Shown one piece after another: positions 24,320 to 36,364 of a stretch of DNA of 64,000 nucleotides (position 1 is the first letter of the stretch; every line of letters begins with the position of its first letter). Source of the stretch: Aporrectodea caliginosa. Lineage: Eukaryota > Annelida > Clitellata > Crassiclitellata > Lumbricidae. Below the pieces are notes generated by a model. That model was not told the DNA's origin. It did not search any database and saw nothing but the letters and a program-made list of their open reading frames with translations. A program made the position numbers and the translations under genes. The stretch spans positions 1,607,908 through 1,671,907 of the forward strand of contig JACEVL010000130.1 in the NCBI GenBank assembly GCA_020284085.1, written 5' to 3'.

Positions 24320-25700
24320 CCGTATTCATTCATTCATTCTGGAGATTTATATAGCGCCCCTTCAAGAAATCTACTCAGAGGCGCTCCCAGCCCAGCCACA
24401 GCAAAAGAAAAAGACTTGAGTGATTTATAAAACCCAGTTTGATTGGTCAAAGGCAGCAAACGCAGCTCCGATGGTAGGTCATTCCAGATGGAGGGCCCTA
24501 CAACCGAGAAAGCTCAGCGCTGCATAGCAGTCAAGCGAGCCAGTGGAATTAGAAGTTTCCCCATTGTCGCGGAGTGAAGCGCCCGACTCGCTACAACGTC
24601 GGACACTGGGCGGCAGAGATCGCGCGGGTAAGATGGAGCACAGCCAAGGATGCAGCGTGAAACCAACACAGCAACCCAGTATGGGATCCGTTGGGCCACA
24701 GGTAACCAATGGAACACATCATGCATGTAGTCAGAAACAGAGCTGAATTTGGGAATTCGCCCAATGAGCCGAGCGCAGAACTCGATCTAGTCGCCCAAGA
24801 ACCGCAAGGGGGAGGCCACCGAGGATCGAGCAACAGTGGTCAATTCGACTAGTAACGAAAGCATGCACAAGAACCACTAGTGCGTCATGAGAAAGAGAGC
24901 GAGAAACCACTCGGAATTGACGTAGCTGGTACTAACAGCTTCGATAGATCAAGTTCACATGTTGAGAAAGACTTTAGAAGTTCATGGTCACGGGTGAAGC
25001 CCAGGTCACGAACCGTGAGGGAGAAAGTTATCTCAGGAAAGACCTGAGCAAGCTGGAGCAAATCAATTTTATCTAGTCGCCAACGGCCACCTAGTCAAAT
25101 AAACTGAGTCTTGGAGGGATTTGAGAGAAGTCGACTTGAGGCCATCCAAGAGGAAAGGACATCTATGGTTAGGCGCATCTGTCGCACAGTAACGACTAAG
25201 TCTGATGGATGGAATGGATGTAAGCTTGGACATGTTCCGCAAAGAGCTGGTGCAGAAGCCCCTGAGACGTCAGCAGAGGACAGAGTTCAGCCGTATAGAG
25301 AAGATAAAATAGAGGACCTAGGACAGAACCCTGGGGCACACCGAAAGGGGCGGGGACCCAGCGGGACCTAGAGGAGCCAACAACCGCACAGTTTGTGCGT
25401 TCAGATAGAAAGGATCGAAGCCATTCCAAAGGCTGGTCAACCAATCCAAAGGAAGTAGAGAGGCGCTGAAGAAGGATGGAGTGGTCCACAGAATCAAAGG
25501 CAGAGCTAACATTAAAAAGAGCTATTAGTGTAACCTGGCCATGGTCCATAGCGCTATAGAAGTCAGATAGAAGCTAGAGCAGAAGGGTCTCCGTGGAGTG
25601 ATTCCTGCAGAAACCAGGCTGCTGTGAAAGGATCAGATCATTCACATCTAAATATGCAATCAACTGATTAGAAACAATGCACTTTAGAATTTTTTACAGA
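24320..25700 (-). mobile_element. CR1/L2-like non-LTR retrotransposon relic, RT through 3' tail
   Basis: On the minus strand, 25549-25196 encodes an RT core: MDHGQVTLIALFNVSSAFDS, VDHSILLQRL, GVPQGSVLGPLFYLLYTAEL. Upstream is HSTETLLL. The catalytic YADD motif is degraded to FAEH. Downstream come ALGSLGEFPNSALF, HDVFHWLPVAQRI and the 3' terminus GCGCCTCTGAGTAGATTTCT, TGAAGGGGCGCTATATAAAT, then (GAAT)n. Frameshifts and stops show a dead copy. The terminal repeat tail with no LTR and the RT order support CR1/L2-type ancestry. Confidence 0.85.
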
Positions 25701-25879
25701 AATGTTACATTAGCAATAGGTTAGTAGTTAGCCAGATCACATCCAGACCATCTCGCTTCAAGGTTGGCAGAAGTGTCTGCTCAATAACTAGATTGCTAGA
25801 CATAATCTATCAGAATGGCAAATGACGTGGTAACCTTCTTCAGCAAACAGCTTGCATAACCAGGGATGGCTGCTCAGTA

Positions 25880-26945
25880 GTGATGTCATCAGTTGAAGGT
25901 GCAGGAGGCCACCCTTTGCATCTCTGGTACTCTGGTTCCAGTCATACTTGTCTTCCCGATCCTTTGCTGTTAAAGCCTCCTGTCACTGTTCGCAACCCCT
26001 CCGACTCTATTGCGGTGTCCCTCAAGGCTCCGTCTTAAATCCACTCCCCTTCATCCTGTATACCGCATCATTAAGCCATCTCATAGAATCCTCCTCTGTT
26101 GACCACCATCTCCAGTCTCCACGCAGGCGACACCGAACTTTACATATCCCTCTCCCTAAGCTCATTTACCACTTCCATTGCTCAATTACTCAACGAGGTC
26201 AAACTAATTTCTCAGTGGATGTTGTCCAAACTCCTCTAACTCAACCCTTCCATGTAACAGAATTCATCATCCTAGGCCTTCATGACCATATCAAGGTATT
26301 CCCTAATACTTCAATACACCTATCCACTGACTCGTCATCTCTTACCTTCAGCTCTGATGCCCCGGTCCGCAATATTGGTGTTACCTTTGATCCACATCTC
26401 TCCTTCTCCAACCACATCTCCAACCTCTTGTGCTCCTGCTTCATGCACATTCGTGACCTCAGCAGCATCCTGCCCATGCTCGACTTCAAAACCTGCCTCC
26501 ACCATTGCTACCTTCATTTTTCACTTAAATCTCGGTTACTGCAATTCCCTTTTCCTTAACCTTCAACACTGAAAAAACTCCACCGGCTGAGCTCAGAATC
26601 TACATTACAGCTACACATGTAGTGTAGTGGTGCTATATGCATAAAAACCATGAAACCTTGCTTGTCTGCACCATGTTCACCAAGTCACACCTGGTGATGT
26701 TTTCAAACATTTATTTTTACCATCATACTCTCTTTGTTTCACGAGTTAGGACCACTATGGCCCAAACTAGATCATTTGCCACCATTGAGCCCTCCCTATG
26801 GAATGCCCTTCCCTCCTCTCTTCGTGCTACCATTTTTTTCTGGGTCTCTTCCACGGACCCCTTGATTACCCGGGACCATAAACGTGAAAACGCCTGTACG
26901 TCATTTGGCACACTACTGCAGCAGATTATCGGAAGTACTATGCTT
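25880..26945 (+). mobile_element. CR1/L2-like LINE relic, plus strand
   Basis: The plus frame from 25948 carries LRLYCGVPQGSVLNPLPFIL and then a frameshift before the YADD position. It continues as VRNIGVTFDPHLSFSNHISN. A later frame gives TRSFATIEPSLWNALPSSLR, the usual LINE C-terminal LWNALP motif. It differs from the minus-strand copy at 24320-25700, so two elements or subfamilies are abutted here. Confidence 0.82.
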
Positions 26946-27304
26946 TAGGATGATGCTATAAATTGTTTTCATGAACAAATACATTAAACCAACATAACAA
27001 ACGGCTTATGTAGATACGTTTAACATGCAATTGTAATGTAATTTGTGGCAATTTTCAGTAAAAGAAAGCGGATTATGATATAAATGTGATGCTACCTATA
27101 TGAATAGATCTTAACAAAATTTGTCATAGAAGATTATCTAAGTTCACTGGTGTAAAGATAAAGATGGTTTGGCTATTTTTTTACACTTTCATCCAAAATT
27201 TGCCTAGTAATATCTAAGTTCACTGGTCAGCCATAAAGATGGTTTGGCTACCAATGCCACCATTTTTTACCACTTTGTCAGGCTGCTGATTACTTTGGTC
27301 AAGC

Positions 27305-28565
27305 CTCACCACCACAATCAACCACTCAGCCAACCAACTAATGCTCAACCCTAAGCCAACTACCAATACCACCATTCAACCAACTACCACTGGCACCACT
27401 CAACCAACTACCACTGACACCACTCAACCAACTACCACTGACACCACTCAACCAACTACCACTGACACCATTCAACCAACTACCACTGGCATCACTCAAC
27501 CAACTACCACTGCCACCATTCAACCAACTACCACTGGCACCACTCAACCACCACTCAACCAACTACCACTGCCACCACTCAACCAACAACTCAACCAATA
27601 CCACATCACTCAACCAACTACCACTGCCACCATTCAACCAACTACCAATCAACCAACTACCACCAACTCAACCAACTACCACTGGCACCACTCAACCAAC
27701 TACCAATGCCACCATTCAACCAACTACCACTGGCACCACTCAACCAACTACCAATGCCACCATTCAACCAACTACCACTGGCACCACTCAACCAACTACC
27801 AACTCAACCAACAACCAATGCCACCATTCAACCAACTACCACTGGCATAACTCAACCAACTACCAACCACCATTCAACCAACTACCATGCCACCATTCAA
27901 CCAACTACCACTGGCACCACTCAACCAACTACCAATGCCACCATTCAACCAACTACCACTGGCATAACTCAACCAACTAACCAATGCCACTGGCATTCAA
28001 CCAACTACCACTGCCACCATTCAACCAACTACCACTGGCATAACTCAACCAACTACCAATGCCACCATTCAACCAACTACCACTGGCACCACTCAACCAA
28101 CTCACTGGCACCACTCAACCAACTACCAATGCCACCATTCAACCAACTACCAATGCCACCATTCAACCAACTACCACTGGCATAACTCAACCAACTACCA
28201 ATGCCACCATTCAACCAACTACCACACCACTCAACCAACTACCACAACCAATGCCACCATTCAACCAACTACTACCACTGGCACCACTCAACCAACTACC
28301 ACTGCTACCACTCAACCATCTACCACTGCCACCACTCAACCAACTAATACCATTTGGCTACCACTGGCATAACTCAACCAACTACCAATGGCACTACTCA
28401 ACCAACCATCACTGGCACCACTCAGCCAACTACCATTGGCTCCATTCAACCAACTACCACTGGCATCACTCAACCACACTGACACACTCAGCTACCACTG
28501 GCTCTACTCAACCATACCATCACTGCTACCACTCAGCCAACTACCATTGGCTCCACAGAACCAAC
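27305..28565 (+). repeat. 24-bp minisatellite encoding QPTTTGTT-like repeats
   Basis: The unit is CCAACTACCACTGGCACCAC plus TCAA, over 40 units with point changes and indels. Frame 1 reads QPTTTGTT/QPTTTDTT, a mucin-like Thr/Pro pattern; the other frames read NQLPLAPL and STNYHWHH. Indels that are not multiples of three repeatedly switch frame, and I find no signal peptide or splice sites. It is either plain minisatellite or a decayed mucin-type exon. Confidence 0.8.
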
Positions 28566-28579
28566 CAGTGTTATGCACG

Positions 28580-29305
28580 AGACCAAAATTCCAAGACCAA
28601 GACCGAGATCGCATGGTCCAAGACCAAGACCAAGGGGTCCAAGACCAAGACCGAGACCGCATCATCCAGGACCAAGATCAAAGCCTCAAGACCATAAACG
28701 CAATTCTCAGTTGTAGTGTTACATATTCCCATAATTCAGATCAGATGCTTTTTATATTTATATTTATGGTTTTGTCCCCAAGTCTTCGAGGTCTCATGAA
28801 GAGCACAGTCAGCACACTATAGCTAAACACACTCTCAGTAGGTGCAGGTGTTACGGAATACAAAAAACTTTGCCAGTAGAGAAAAATTCCCCACCAAATA
28901 CCTGATCTACTGATCTACCCGGCTACTGATTTTGCCTCGAGAAACTGCATCAGTGTATAAAGCCTATTAGCCTAACTATAGTCATTAAAGCACCAGAGGT
29001 CATGGTTAAATGTGCCTCATCGTTTTCTTTTCGCTTTGTCCTTGGCGCATCGTCGCATAAATTCGAAGCTATATCAGAAGTCCCTGAATAACCGCAAATA
29101 TCGACTACATTTAACAAATAATCCACTCTAGTTCCCACCAAAGGCCAAACCAAAGGCGCAAGGCCAAAACTAAAGGCGAATGACCGAGACCAGGCGCCCA
29201 AGACCAAACCTTTAAGACCAAGACCAAGACTTTAAAGACCAAGACCGCATTTTTTCGGTCTCGAGACGGTCTCGAGACCAAGACCGCGGTCTCGAGACCA
29301 CATTA
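28580..29305. repeat. GACCAAGACC-rich simple repeats flanking a 450-bp spacer
   Basis: 28580-28695 and 29155-29305 consist of CCAAGACCAAGACCGAGACC-type units. The second block contains TCTCGAGACGGTCTCGAGAC, a palindromic stretch. The spacer holds nothing recognisable. Confidence 0.7.
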
Positions 29306-29404
29306 CTGGAACCAACTACCACTGGCAACACTGAAAAACAATCACTGCCACTACTGAACCAACTAGCACTGGCACTACCCAACCATCCATCACTGGCATC
29401 GAGA

Positions 29405-29600
29405 TTTCTGTTCACCTGCGCCCCTGGCCAACTCAGCTATGGTGACTGTACATTGTCCGTCGGAAGATGAGACAGCAAGGGAGAGGACTGGAGGACTGGC
29501 CATTCACCCTCATATGCCGAGGCTAAGAAAATGAAGTTGCTAACACTTCATACCCATGGCTGCCTCAGGGCTAGCTTAAACGACTGTTCTTCTCTTCTTC
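29405..29600 (+). mobile_element. SINE family 2, 5'-truncated copy
   Basis: It starts within the body (CACCTGCGCCCCTGGCCAAC) and continues through GGAGAGGACTGG, TATGCCGAGGCTAAGAAAAT, ACACTTCATACCCATGGCTG. It lacks the tRNA-like head. It preserves the single-copy target site of the MITE that split the copy at 13360-14335. Confidence 0.75.
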
Positions 29601-29667
29601 ACATAATCAGATAATCCAACAGCAGTCTACAGTTCTTCAGGGATAATATGTGTATGTATGAATGCAT

Positions 29668-29878
29668 GAGCACTTGTTATAGCGCCCCTTCAAGATTTCT
29701 ACTCAGAGGCGCTCCCGACTACAGCACGGACACTGAATTGGAGTTTCACGCCGAAGCGCATGAGCAACTGCGAGTGAAGGACTTGCCCAGGGTCCCTACG
29801 GAGCGGCTTGAGGTGGATTCGAACCCGCAACCTTCCGGCTGCAAGGCACCGAGCATACCCCTAAACCACCATGCCTCA
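29668..29878 (-). mobile_element. tRNA-derived SINE (family 1), copy 1
   Basis: Minus-strand order: A-box-like TGGTTTAGGGG, B box GGGTTCGAATCC, a conserved body (AAGTCCTTCACTCGCAGTTG, GAAACTCCAATTCAGTG), and the tail GAGCGCCTCTGAGTAGAAAT, CTTGAAGGGGCGCTATAACA. The tail matches the LINE 3' end at 24320-24410. Further copies at 46036-46250 and 59001-59214. Confidence 0.88.
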
Positions 29879-29899
29879 CATAATAATCCAACAGAATCT

Positions 29900-31700
29900 A
29901 GGTAAACTCACACAGTAAGTGTAACTTAACTTTTAAGTGTAACCTAACTTTAAAATCTGCAATACAGTAGTGAAAAAACAAAGCAATGTTTCAACAAACT
30001 CCACGGTTTTTTATTTCAATTACCCTGCCTTAAATATTAACTCAAATAACTCAGTGCCAAATTTGCACTGCACGCAGAAGTCTGAACCAAGATAGTCAAA
30101 AATATCAACGGCTAGTTTTTAGCCAAAACATACCAACAATAGTGGCAACTACACGCTCAACTAATTTAACCATATCACCAAAGAACATGGTTCAAAACAT
30201 GTCTTGCACTTCTGTGACAAATTCACCCTTTTCGACGAAAGTCTGTTGATGCAGAACTTTAATCAGGGAAGAAAAGTTTCAAGCATCACAAAACCATTGT
30301 GTAACTTCGAAGGGGTGGCAGATGGGGGAACCGCCCCCGGGCGCAGCACGGGGGGTGGGTCAAAATTAGCTTTAGTGGTACAGTACTATGACAGAAACGA
30401 TTAAAAAGTACACAAGAAAATTAAAAACGGAACAGTAATCAACTCTTGCCCATGGGCGCTGAAACCGTTACGCCACTGGCTGTAGAGCCGACATCACTAC
30501 TCAAACCGAAAACACTGAAACAGTCGTTCGCATGGTCAGTCCAAAGCGGGTCATCCTACACAGATGGAAGGGTTGCAGGAAAGTACCTTCCTCCAGTATT
30601 CATGAATCCTACTAGAAACTATATAAGTTAAAGAAATCAGAGCACCAAACATGATAACATCTGCATTGGCTTCCCTTAAAGTCTGTTCGAATTCAGTTTA
30701 AAATTGTCTTTCTTACCTGTAAAACGTTCTTGGGTCAAGCATCTCGGCTACCTCTGGAGTCCTCTTTGCTCTGCAGACCATCATCACCTTCTAGTACTTC
30801 GGCTCAGACTGCCACAGCACAGCATCGTGCCTATTCCTCGGTTGACCCGGGTAAACCTAGCATCATCAAAACACAAAAACACCGAAACCACCAAAACATA
30901 AGCTAATATTTAAGAAATTAGTTATTTAAAGCTGAAATAAAAGGTTAAGAACCGTCACAAGTGTAGTCTTCAATAAAATGAAATAATTACATAACAAATT
31001 TTCAATAAATTAATCATTCAATTGGAAGAAAGGCAAGTCAGAAAATTCAGCCCTTGCAGCGGCATGAAAACCCGGATAAGATAAACATCTTCAAACATCC
31101 TGCAAACGTACATGCGCGTTAGCAATAATAATAATAACAATATAACAGCCTAACAACTTGCCATGTCCTGTATACTCGTCGCTCAGTGGCTGACCCTATG
31201 ATTGTCTGCCCTAGTGTCTGTCTGTCCGTCCCTGTTTCTTTGTCAGTTTCTCTGTGTACATCTGTCTGTCTTTGGCCACCATATTACACAACACATTGCA
31301 ACATCAAATCAATCATAAAATGTCACTCTGTTACAGTACCACCGTTCAACGTGTAGGTTAGTCCCATATATAAAAGCATCCTCTCATGCAGCGGCATGAA
31401 ACTACGGAGAAGGTATAACAACCATCCTGCAAACGAAATGGACAGCACAACTGCTATTGCTCTATCACAACGCTGTGGTGAAGACCTGATGGAAAGATTG
31501 TGTCTGGCTGGCTGTCTGTCCTTCTGTGTGTCTGTCTGTTTGTCGATTCGTCTCTCTCTATATCTACCTAGCTGTCTTTGGCCAACATATATTTTCGTGT
31601 GCCATCAGTTGATGCCGTGTGCATCAGACCCGGCACAATAAATGTTTAATAAATTCAGAATATAATAGAGCAGAATAGAACAGAATTCCAACAATGATAA
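29900..31700. other. Intergenic DNA with one probable hAT end
   Basis: Mostly featureless. Read on the minus strand from about 30474, CAGTGGCGTAACGG followed by GCGCCCATGGGC, and the GTGCTGCGCCCGGGGGCGG block near 30330, look like one hAT-type terminus. No partner was found. Two short segments (31060-31120 and 31385-31435) resemble each other (GCGGCATGAAA, CATCCTGCAAACG). Confidence 0.4.
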
Positions 31701-31709
31701 ACGCCTTCC

Positions 31710-31971
31710 GGCATTCTTATAGTATCGTGGTCGGACTTTCGGACTTGTATTGTGGGCGTGGTACAGAGACCTTAGTATGGACAGCAAATCTGCCGAAATA
31801 CTGGCATCGTTAGGGTCGGTTAGAGTCAGGTTAAGCGTCGTGAGGGTCGGTTATGGTCAGGTTAAGCGTCGTGAGGGTCGGTTAGGGTTAGGGTTAGTGT
31901 CGTCATTAGAACATGATATTTTAAATAAATTCATCTTACTTCCGGTCCGACCACCATACTATAAGAATGCC
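31710..31971. mobile_element. 262-bp MITE with telomere-like interior
   Basis: Terminal inverted repeats at 31710-31736 and 31945-31971 match at 26 of 27 positions (GGCATTCTTATAGTAT, GTGGTCGGAC). The interior has GGTTAAGCGTCGTGAGGGTC units and a GGTTAGGGTTAGGGTTAG run. A clear target duplication was not found. Confidence 0.75.
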
Positions 31972-32047
31972 CGCCCACCATGGGGTCAACCCGAATCCCC
32001 ATAAACACTGAAAATAGAAAAAAACAGATATCCCGAAAGGATAAATC

Positions 32048-32400
32048 TTCTGCGGCGGAAGATACCGACACAATATAAAAGAAAGTGTTACTTTTGCGGC
32101 GGTTACCGTTTGCGCATGCGCCACGCATATGCAACTTGAAAACATCTTAAAATGGCTGAATTGTGGATAGGACAAACCTGTCGCCGAGGATTTGTCCTTG
32201 TTCAAAATGCGTTACTTCCTATAAATTTGGCGTCGTGAGTGTCGGTTAGGGTCGGGTTAGGCGCTGCGACGGTCAGGGTTAGAGTCGTTTTAGATAAAAT
32301 ACGAAAAAATTTCCGCCGCAGAATAAGTGTTCGCGGGTTGCGTGGCGGCATTTTCCGCCGCATCCCGAAAACAGTTTTATAGAAAGCGGCCGAGCTATTC
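32048..32400. repeat. Inverted GCGGCGGAA blocks around telomere-like units
   Basis: TTCTGCGGCGGAA at 32048-32060 and its reverse complement at 32311-32323 bracket GGCGTCGTGAGTGTCGGTTA and GGGTCGGGTTAGG. It looks like another, more eroded relative of the 31710-31971 type; the boundaries are unresolved. Confidence 0.45.
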
Positions 32401-32757
32401 AAAGTTAAATTGTAAACATGACAAAGAACTAATGTGGCCTTGATGTATATCGATATACAGCCTATTCAATTGTTTATTTGTTACTTACGATCATTCGGGT
32501 CTTACTTAGAAAATCAATTTCAGGGATCCGGCGGATTCCGGCCGTAATTCGTTTGCGGAATTCGGGTTTCGGGAATTCGGCTCGCACCCGCCTACCATGC
32601 AGTAAACTTCGACATTCGCAAACTTCTAACACGCATTTACCCCACAAACACATTATAACTCCAAAACTGAAAATAGATTCTTTAAATACAAAATATCTCA
32701 CCTCGCACGTGATGAATGCTTTTGGTCTTCTGGTCTTTTGGTCAACCGTTCAAGAAC

Positions 32758-32910
32758 CCGGAATTAGAAATTGCTTTAGCGCAAATTTTTTAAGAGGCAA
32801 GTTTTTGTACATGAAAGCATTACAGGTAATGGAATTAGAATTAGAAATTGCTTTGGCGCAAATTATTTAAGAGGCAAGTTTTTTTACATGAAACCATTAC
32901 AGGTAATGCA
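32758..32910. repeat. ~75-bp direct tandem duplication
   Basis: Two copies of GGAATTAGAAATTGCTTT-GC, GCAAATT-TTTAAGAGGCAAG and TTTTT-TACATGAAA-CATTAC. They are followed by the same CAGGTAATG. Confidence 0.85.
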
Positions 32911-33349
32911 TTTTTGAGACATAGCCACTTTACCAAGAACTTAGAACGAACTAGTAGCATTTTTGTTCCAATACAAATCACGGCACAAACATGAATATTA
33001 ACATTGTTGAGTGCACAAACTCACAATAATCAATCTAACTTCTCGGTTCACAGTAGGCCTATTACAATAATCAATCCAACTTTAAACTCACAAATGGACA
33101 TCAGAGTTCTTTACATCATTCTTCTCAAGAAGTCGGTTCCAAGCTTGTCATTAAACTTAATTATTTCAATTCGAAAGTGAAAAGATTGTAAAAGCAATGC
33201 CCACCTGGTAAATATTAGGCTATCAGGCCCTTTTTAGGTTGACTGTGACAAACTTATGCAACTGTAGGCTAACAGTAAGCACAGAACGGCGCCCTTCGTG
33301 GATAGGCCTATAGGCCTATTTATTTCACATTTTGCGCGAGAGAGCAGTC

Positions 33350-33405
33350 GCTTTTGTGGGCGCTGTAGAAGTTTCGAAGTTACGATTACGACTAGATTAT
33401 TATTA
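33350..33405 (+). repeat. Interspersed repeat 'TGTGGGCGCTGTAGAA', truncated plus copy
   Basis: CTTTTGTGGGCGCTGTAGAA is followed by GTTTCGAAGTTACGATTACG, as in the copies at 16275-16365 and 37466-37545. Confidence 0.55.
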
Positions 33406-33664
33406 TTAGCCTAACCGCGAGGAACACAATGTCCGAATGTCAGGTTGTATTGTAGCATGTCATGCCATGCCGTTCTAAGCTATTCCATGCCACCGTGCCA
33501 CGTCTTGCCAGGTCACACTATGTCATGTCATGTGACGAATGTCATGATTATATAATTCATGTCATGTTATTCATGTCGTGTCGTGTCATGTCACGCCACA
33601 ACATGTAGGCCTAACGCCACGTTAGCCTACATCATGTCACGTAACGTAGCCCTATCCTAATGCC

Positions 33665-36350
33665 ACATCATGTGCTAATATCAACGCTATTATAATTCGT
33701 ATTTTTTAATATAGGCCCTAATACAATTATTATACGTTTTTAAGACTAATATTTTATAGTAATTACTGAGGAATAATTATTGTGCCGATTATGTTGAGGC
33801 GTTTCCTTTGAATGGACGGGGTGGACGGTTCGAATCCCACTCTAAACTACATATTTTTAGTTCATACAATTTTCTTAAACAATCGTGTGCTAATATCAAC
33901 GACATTGTAATTCGTAATTTTACTTACGAATATAATCGTGCTGATATCGCATTGGCGAATTTTGCTCAATTTTGCTTCGGAAAATGTCACTTAACACGTG
34001 CTATGATGATTTCTGCAGGACAATCCCTAGTCCAATGCATTTATCGTAAAACCTACTGTAGCTTTATTTTTGTAATCATACACTTCGATGCATTGGAAAT
34101 TTAAACTCTAATAATCAAATTTTACTTAATGTACTAGTTTAAATTGAATATTTAATTTCGAATATTTTTCTTTTGGTTACAATTATTTTCGTTTCTCTTT
34201 TAATAGACAATTTTTGTGCTGCAGTAACAACAACTGCGGCGTGGCCGATTGGGTTGAGGCGCTTGCTTTGAGTGTCCGGGGTCGCCGGTTCGATTCCCAC
34301 TCTAACCTAAGTTTTTTTGGTTCATACAATTTTCTTAGGCTAAACCAATGGGCTGTTATCATGTGCTAATATCAACGATATTATAATTCGTACTTTTGTG
34401 CTGATATCGCATAGACGAATTTAACGCAGTTTAACTGCGGAAAATGTCACATAACACGTGCTATGATGATTTCTGTAGGACAATGCGTAATGCATTTTAA
34501 AACCTAGTGGTGCTTTCATTTGTAATCATACATTTCGAAGCATTGAAAATTTGAACTGTAATAATCAAATTTTACTTAATGTAGGCCTACTAGTTTAAAT
34601 TGAATATTTAATTTCGAATATTTTTCTTTCGGTTACAATTATTTTCGTTTCTCTTTTAATAGACAATTTTTGTGCTGCAGTAACAACAACTGCGGCGTGG
34701 CCGATTGGGTTGAGGCGCTTGCTTTGAGTGTCCGGGGTCGCCGGTTCGATTCCCACTCTAACCTAAGTTTTTTTGGTTCATACAATTTTCTTAGGCTAAA
34801 CCAATGGGCTGTTATCATGTGCTAATATCAACGATATTATAATTCGTACTTTTGTGCTGATATCGCATAGACGAATTTAACGCAGTTTAACTGCGGAAAA
34901 TGTCACATAACACGTGCTATGATGATTTCTGTAGGACAATGCGTAATGCATTTTAAAACCTAGTGGTGCTTTCATTTGTAATCATACATTTCGAAGCATT
35001 GAAAATTTGAACTGTAATAATCAAATTTTACTTTATGTATGCCTACTAGTTTAAATTGAATATTTAATTTCGAATATTTTTCTTTCGGTTACAATTATTT
35101 TCGTTTCTCTTTTAATAGACAATTTTTGTGCTGCAGTAACAACAACTGCGGCGTGGCCGATTGTGTTGAGGCGCTTGCTTTGAGTGTTCGAGGTCGCCGG
35201 TTCGATTCCCACTCTAACCTAATTTTTTTAGTTCATACAATTTTCGTAAACCAATGGTCTGTTATCATGTGCTAATATCAACGATATTATAATTCGTACT
35301 TTTGCTGACGAATATTGTGCTGATATCGCATAGACGAATTTAACGCAGTTTTACTGCGCGAAAATGTCACATAACACGTGCTATGATGATTTCTGTAGGA
35401 CAATCCGTAATGCATTTTAAAACCTAGTGGTGCTTTCATTTGTAATCATACATTTCGAAGCATTGAAAATTTGAACTGTAATAATCAAATTTTACTTTAT
35501 GTAGGCCTACTAGTTTAAATTGAATATTTAATTTCGAATATTTTTCTTTCGGTTACAATTATTTTCGTTTCTCTTTTAATAGACAATTTTTGTGCTGCAG
35601 TAACAACAACTGCGGCGTGGCCGATTGTGTTGAGGCGCTTGCTTTGAGTGTTCGGAGGTCGCCGGTTCGATTCCCACTCTAACCTAATTTTTTTAGTTCA
35701 TACAATTTTCGTAAACCAATGGTCTGTTATCATGTGCTAATATCAACGATATTATAATTCGTACTTTTGCTGACGAATATTGTGCTGATATCGCATAGAC
35801 GAATTTAGCGCAGTTTTACTGCGCAAAATGTCACATAACACGTGCTATGATGATTTCTGTAGGACAATCCGTAATGCATTTTAAAACCTAGTGGTGCTTT
35901 CATTTGTAATCATACATTTCGAAGCATTGAAAATTTGAAACTGTAATAATCAAATTTTACTTTATGTAGGCCTACTAGTTTAAATTGAATATTTAATTTC
36001 GAATATTTTTCTTTCGGTTACAATTATTTTCGTTTCTCTTTTAATAGACAATTTTTGTGCTGCAGTAACAACAACTGCGGCGTGGCCGATTGTGTTGAGG
36101 CGCTTGCTTTGAGTGTTCGAGGTCGCGGGTTCGATTCCCACTCTAACCTAATTTTTTTAGTTCATACAATTTTCGTAAACCAATGGTAATATCAACGATA
36201 TTATAATTCGTACTTTTGCTGACGAATATTGTGCTGATATCGCATAGACGAATTTTGCGCAATTTTACTGCTTAAAAATGTCACTTCACACGTGCTATGA
36301 TGATTTCTGTAGGACAATCCGTAGGCCTAATGCATTTTAAAACCTACACA
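33665..36350 (+). repeat. Tandem array of six ~458-bp units with a tRNA-Ser-like head
   Basis: The segment GTGGCCGATTGGGTTGAGGC (or a close form) begins at 33783 (worn), 34241, 34697, 35153, 35617 and 36082, so spacing is 456-465 bp. Each unit then has CCGGTTCGATTCCCACTC, a match to the pol III B box GGTTCGANNCC. The upstream TGGCCGA-TGGGTTGAGGCG matches the D-arm/A-box of tRNA-Ser (known form TGGCCGAGTGGTTAAGGCG). Unit bodies are AT-rich (GTGCTAATATCAACGATATT, CACGTGCTATGATGATTTCT). Copies 2-5 are nearly identical and the outer ones diverge. The anticodon and T stems do not fold well, so these are not working tRNA genes. Confidence 0.88.
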
Positions 36351-36364
36351 CCCTAATCCCCGGG

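Noticed and set aside
25196..26560. A functional reverse transcriptase gene
   Set aside because: RT motifs are present on both strands but broken by frameshifts, and YADD is degraded, so these are dead LINE copies.
34235..36160. Five tRNA-Ser genes
   Set aside because: The A-box and B-box sequences match tRNA-Ser, but no good anticodon stem, variable arm or acceptor stem can be drawn, and each copy is part of a long tandem unit. Called tRNA-derived heads instead.
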